A DNA stretch of 64,000 bases, taken from Synechococcus sp. PCC 7335 (GTDB lineage Bacteria > Cyanobacteriota > Cyanobacteriia > Phormidesmidales > Phormidesmidaceae). The notes under the pieces are model-generated. The model was not told the DNA's origin, searched no databases, and saw only the letters and a program-made list of their open reading frames with translations. Every line of letters starts with the position of its first letter. The first letter of the stretch is position 1. This document shows, piece by piece, positions 61,381 to 64,000 of the stretch. The position numbers and the translations under genes were made by a program. The stretch covers positions 4,271,987-4,335,986 of the forward strand of contig NZ_DS989904.1 in the NCBI RefSeq assembly GCF_000155595.1. Direction: 5' to 3'.

Positions 61381-64000
61381 CTACGTTTGGTCTAGCTTGC
61401 TCAATTCTTCTAATAACAACGCTTCTGCTTCGTTATCAGAAAGATCTCTAAAGTTTTCTAAGCTAGCTGCTTTAATCTGTTTGTCGAAAGTTTTGTTAGT
61501 GCCGTGGCTTTCGGTGTGACTTTTTGAAGAGATTAGTAGGCTAGCAATATAGTCTGTTAGCTGGGCCAAGGTTGGATAGTCGTACACGAGTGTTGCTGGT
61601 AACGAACACTTTAAACTAGTCTGTAGCCGGTTGCGAAACTCTACAGCGGTAAGAGAATCGAGGCCAAGATCCGTAAAGTCGGCGCTCTGATCGACAGCTA
61701 TGCCATTGGCTTGTCCTAAAACAATAGCGAGCTGGTCTTGTAAATGCTGAATCAGAGCAGTTGTATTACCGACTTTTAAGTCTGCTTGAATAGTTGATCT
61801 AACATGACTTTTGGAAGATTCTTGAGAAGATGGACGCGGTGATTGTTGAGTGGGCTGGGAGGAGTGTTCTAAAGAACGCTTTGACTTTCGTGACTTTAGA
61901 GCTGTTGACTCTATCGCTGTCAGAAGCGAGGTCTGAACATGGGCCATTTGCCAATTTTGCAGCTTCCCTGGCAAGACACCGATCTGAGCGTCTTCTGTTG
62001 AACTGAGTAGCCAATCAAGAATCTCTAAGGCCGTCTCTGGTTCGATCAGAGGAATACCAGCTCGCTTTAGACGCTGTTCTACTTCAGGAGTATCTGCGAG
62101 CCCTGAACCTGCCCAAGCAGCCCAGTTAATACTCAAGCCAGGCAGTCCCTGCTGACGGCGGAAGTGAGCGATCGCATCCAAAAAGCTATTCGCCGCTGCA
62201 TAGTTTGCCTGCCCTACTGAGCCTAGCAAAGAAGCCACTGAAGAAAACATCACAAAGTAGTCAAGACTCATATCCTGCGTCACTTGGTGGAGGTTCCACG
62301 TTCCGGTGACCTTCGCTGACAGGACGCACTCAAACGTTATCCAGCTTTGTTGTTGAAGCACGCCATCATCGATCTCGCCTGCCAAGTGAAAGAGTCCTTT
62401 CAAAGGAGCACTGGTAGATTGAAGCGTATGCACTAGATCCCGCTGAAGCCGTTCTCTATCTAGAAGATTAGTGTGGAGCATTTTTACATCAACACCAGAT
62501 TGACGCAGTCGGTCGATATGCTGTTGAATCTTCTTGAACTGAGGTTTCATCGACACAGGGCTGCGACATAAAAGGATAAGGGACCGGGCCCCTTGATCTA
62601 CCAGCCACTGAGCAACCTGTAGGCCGAGTGCGCCCGCTCCGCCAGTGATTAAGTAGGTCGCATTAGCACGAATCGCGATAGGTTTAGAAGATGAGGATAG
62701 ATTAGGCGGTGTAATATTGACTTTCCCTATATGTTTCCCCTGCTGCATCGTGCGGAAGGCATCTACTGTCTCTGAGGCGGTATAGAGTCGATGGGATAAG
62801 GGTGATAGGCGGCTATTCTGTATCTCAGTAGCGATTCGGCTTAGCATTGACTGGATAAGCTGAGGCTGGCTGTTCGTTACCGCAACAAGATCAATGATTT
62901 GATAGCTAACATCGGGGCGTTGCTGTCCCATCTGCTCCGCCGACCAGATATCTGATTTACCGATCTCTAGAAATCGACCACCGGTAGTGAGTGTAGAAAG
63001 GCTTTGGGCGATCGCCTCTCCAGAAAGCGAATTGAGCACCATATCCAACCCTCGCCCTTCGGTCTGTTGCATAATCTGGTCGGCAAAGTCTAGAGTACGA
63101 GAATTGAAGATATGCTGTACTCCCTGCTGTCTTAAAAACGCCCACTTGGGTGGAGAGGCGGTTGCAAAAACCTTTGCGCCTAAGCGTTGGGCAATCTGCA
63201 CAGCCGCTTGGCCAACGCCACCTGCCGCCGCATGCACTAGGACACTCTCACCTGCGGTTAATTCGCCTATCTCTACTAGCGCATAGTAAGCGGTGAGAAA
63301 CGCTGTTGGAATAGTCGCGGCCTCGATAGTGCTAAGACCCTTGGGTATAGGTACCGCTAGATCTGCGCAGACTGTGACATATTGGCTAAAGCTAGCAGGA
63401 GCGATCGCCATCACCCTATCTCCTACCGCTATCTTCTTCACTTGCTTCCCAACCGCAACGACCTTTCCAGCACATTCAAGCCCCAAAGGGCCAGCCTCGC
63501 CAGGATACAAATTCAACGCGTTCAACACGTCTCGAAAGTTAAGCCCGGTTGCCTGTACAAGGAGTTCTATTTCGTCAGGCGCTGGCTGTTTGCGAGACGT
63601 CTCCTGCCAGCTAAGGTTCTCTAAAGTTCCTCTTTCTACCGTTTGTAGCTGCAGATTATCAACAGATTGATCACTCTGCTGAATGGGTCGAGTTAGTCTA
63701 GCCACATAGCGCTTTCCGTTTCGATAGGCAACTTGACTCTCTCTAGAATCGTTCTGATAAATTTCGGCGAGCAAACTAGAGAGCACTTGCTGTTCGCTAG
63801 CAGTTGAATCTAAGTCTAAACAGACGCAATTTAATTCAGGATGTTCGAGGGCAACTGTTCTACCGAGTCCCCAAAGCGGCGACTGGGCAACGTTTAGAGA
63901 GTCGTCGCCAAGAACAGCTTGGGCGCGATCAGTAACGAATAGAAGGCGGGTAGATAGATTACAGCTAACTAATGCCTGCGTGATATAAAGCGCGCCTTTG
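61381..64000 (-). CDS. Type I PKS module part (psiKR-ER-KR-ACP), 5' end outside the window
   Basis: The minus-strand frame is open to position 64000, so only the C-terminal 872 residues are seen. In order: the end of a structural ketoreductase subdomain (WGLGRTVALEHPEL); an enoylreductase (GLECAGKVVAVG, HAAAGGVGQAAVQ); a ketoreductase with TGGAGALGLQVAQWL, IDDGVL (the B-type position), and the Ser and Tyr of FSSVASLLGS and GQANYAAANSF; then an acyl carrier protein with the phosphopantetheine Ser in DLGLDSLTAVEF. It ends in an acidic docking helix (NEAEALLLEELSKL). Together this builds a fully reducing module up to a saturated chain. An internal GTG at 63786 is not a true start. Confidence 0.95.
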   Translation of the reverse strand, partial: KGALYITQALVSCNLSTRLLFVTDRAQAVLGDDSLNVAQSPLWGLGRTVALEHPELNCVCLDLDSTASEQQVLSSLLAEIYQNDSRESQVAYRNGKRYVARLTRPIQQSDQSVDNLQLQTVERGTLENLSWQETSRKQPAPDEIELLVQATGLNFRDVLNALNLYPGEAGPLGLECAGKVVAVGKQVKKIAVGDRVMAIAPASFSQYVTVCADLAVPIPKGLSTIEAATIPTAFLTAYYALVEIGELTAGESVLVHAAAGGVGQAAVQIAQRLGAKVFATASPPKWAFLRQQGVQHIFNSRTLDFADQIMQQTEGRGLDMVLNSLSGEAIAQSLSTLTTGGRFLEIGKSDIWSAEQMGQQRPDVSYQIIDLVAVTNSQPQLIQSMLSRIATEIQNSRLSPLSHRLYTASETVDAFRTMQQGKHIGKVNITPPNLSSSSKPIAIRANATYLITGGAGALGLQVAQWLVDQGARSLILLCRSPVSMKPQFKKIQQHIDRLRQSGVDVKMLHTNLLDRERLQRDLVHTLQSTSAPLKGLFHLAGEIDDGVLQQQSWITFECVLSAKVTGTWNLHQVTQDMSLDYFVMFSSVASLLGSVGQANYAAANSFLDAIAHFRRQQGLPGLSINWAAWAGSGLADTPEVEQRLKRAGIPLIEPETALEILDWLLSSTEDAQIGVLPGKLQNWQMAHVQTSLLTAIESTALKSRKSKRSLEHSSQPTQQSPRPSSQESSKSHVRSTIQADLKVGNTTALIQHLQDQLAIVLGQANGIAVDQSADFTDLGLDSLTAVEFRNRLQTSLKCSLPATLVYDYPTLAQLTDYIASLLISSKSHTESHGTNKTFDKQIKAASLENFRDLSDNEAEALLLEELSKLDQT

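Noticed and set aside
63786-63786. GTG as the start of the PKS protein
   Set aside because: The frame is open upstream to the window edge and codes for typical PKS residues (WGLGRTVALEHPEL), so the real start lies outside.

Overview
The window is chromosomal DNA from a cyanobacterium. Supporting signs are many copies of the HIP1 octamer GCGATCGC (for example 622-629, 3323-3330, 8410-8417, 9872-9879, 11702-11709) and several families typical of cyanobacteria: DUF3177 membrane protein, GH57/DUF3536 protein, CHASE2-Ser/Thr kinase, FecR-like secreted protein, LabA-like NYN protein, KirBac channel, AbcI/UbiB kinase and a modular type I PKS. I cannot name the species; a Leptolyngbya/Synechococcales-type organism would fit. 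No rRNA, tRNA, CRISPR array, transposase, prophage or integrase was seen.

Layout. 1-7300: the tail of an unknown protein, a secreted unknown protein, a DoxX-type membrane protein, a GH13 amylase-type enzyme and a fused double-ATPase peptide ABC protein. 7360-19235: a small helical protein (possible PatD), bifunctional Rel, SelO, an ABC ATPase, a 48-residue membrane peptide, a rhomboid protease, SUI1 with a glycosylhydrolase-like exported protein, 6-phosphogluconate dehydrogenase and a HEAT-repeat protein. 19771-28319: GH57, a peptidoglycan-binding/SPOR-like protein with a pentapeptide repeat tract, KirBac, a pentapeptide-repeat protein, riboflavin synthase, a bifunctional nuclease and an Fe-S aldo/keto reductase. 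28913-30226: a ferrochelatase-family gene whose conserved C-terminus and His-rich tail lie behind a single in-frame TGA. 30290-43168: a membrane-fusion protein, a Cys-cluster protein, MscS, an AI-2E transporter, exported MsrB, MtnA, UbiB-like kinase, RecN and a CPA1 antiporter. 43301-52182: small conserved proteins, then a CHASE2 kinase, a FecR/Pro-rich protein and a barrel-like protein that look like one envelope-sensing locus. 52245-57778: DAHP synthase, DUF7734-like, DUF3177, a MacB-type ABC pair and an RraA-like protein. 57788-64000 (minus strand): a PKS locus with a psiKR-ER-KR-ACP protein running off the window, an AT-less KS protein, a lipid-binding-fold (SRPBCC) protein and a 3-ketosphinganine-reductase-like SDR.

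Most genes are single transcription units with long AT-rich spacers. The clearest co-transcribed sets are SUI1 with the GHL10-like gene (3 nt gap), the MacB-type permease with its ATPase, and the two PKS genes (3 nt gap) with SRPBCC and SDR (5 nt gap) downstream.

The most notable observations are: (1) the TGA-interrupted ferrochelatase-family gene, where a hairpin immediately after the TGA has the geometry of a bacterial SECIS; (2) the PKS/KDSR-like/SRPBCC locus, which may make an unknown long-chain lipid; (3) at least 17 short two- or three-copy tandem duplications (period 10-21 bp) in spacers and across stop codons; (4) a long hairpin buried in the 3' coding end of riboflavin synthase, placed where a terminator for the convergent gene would be.
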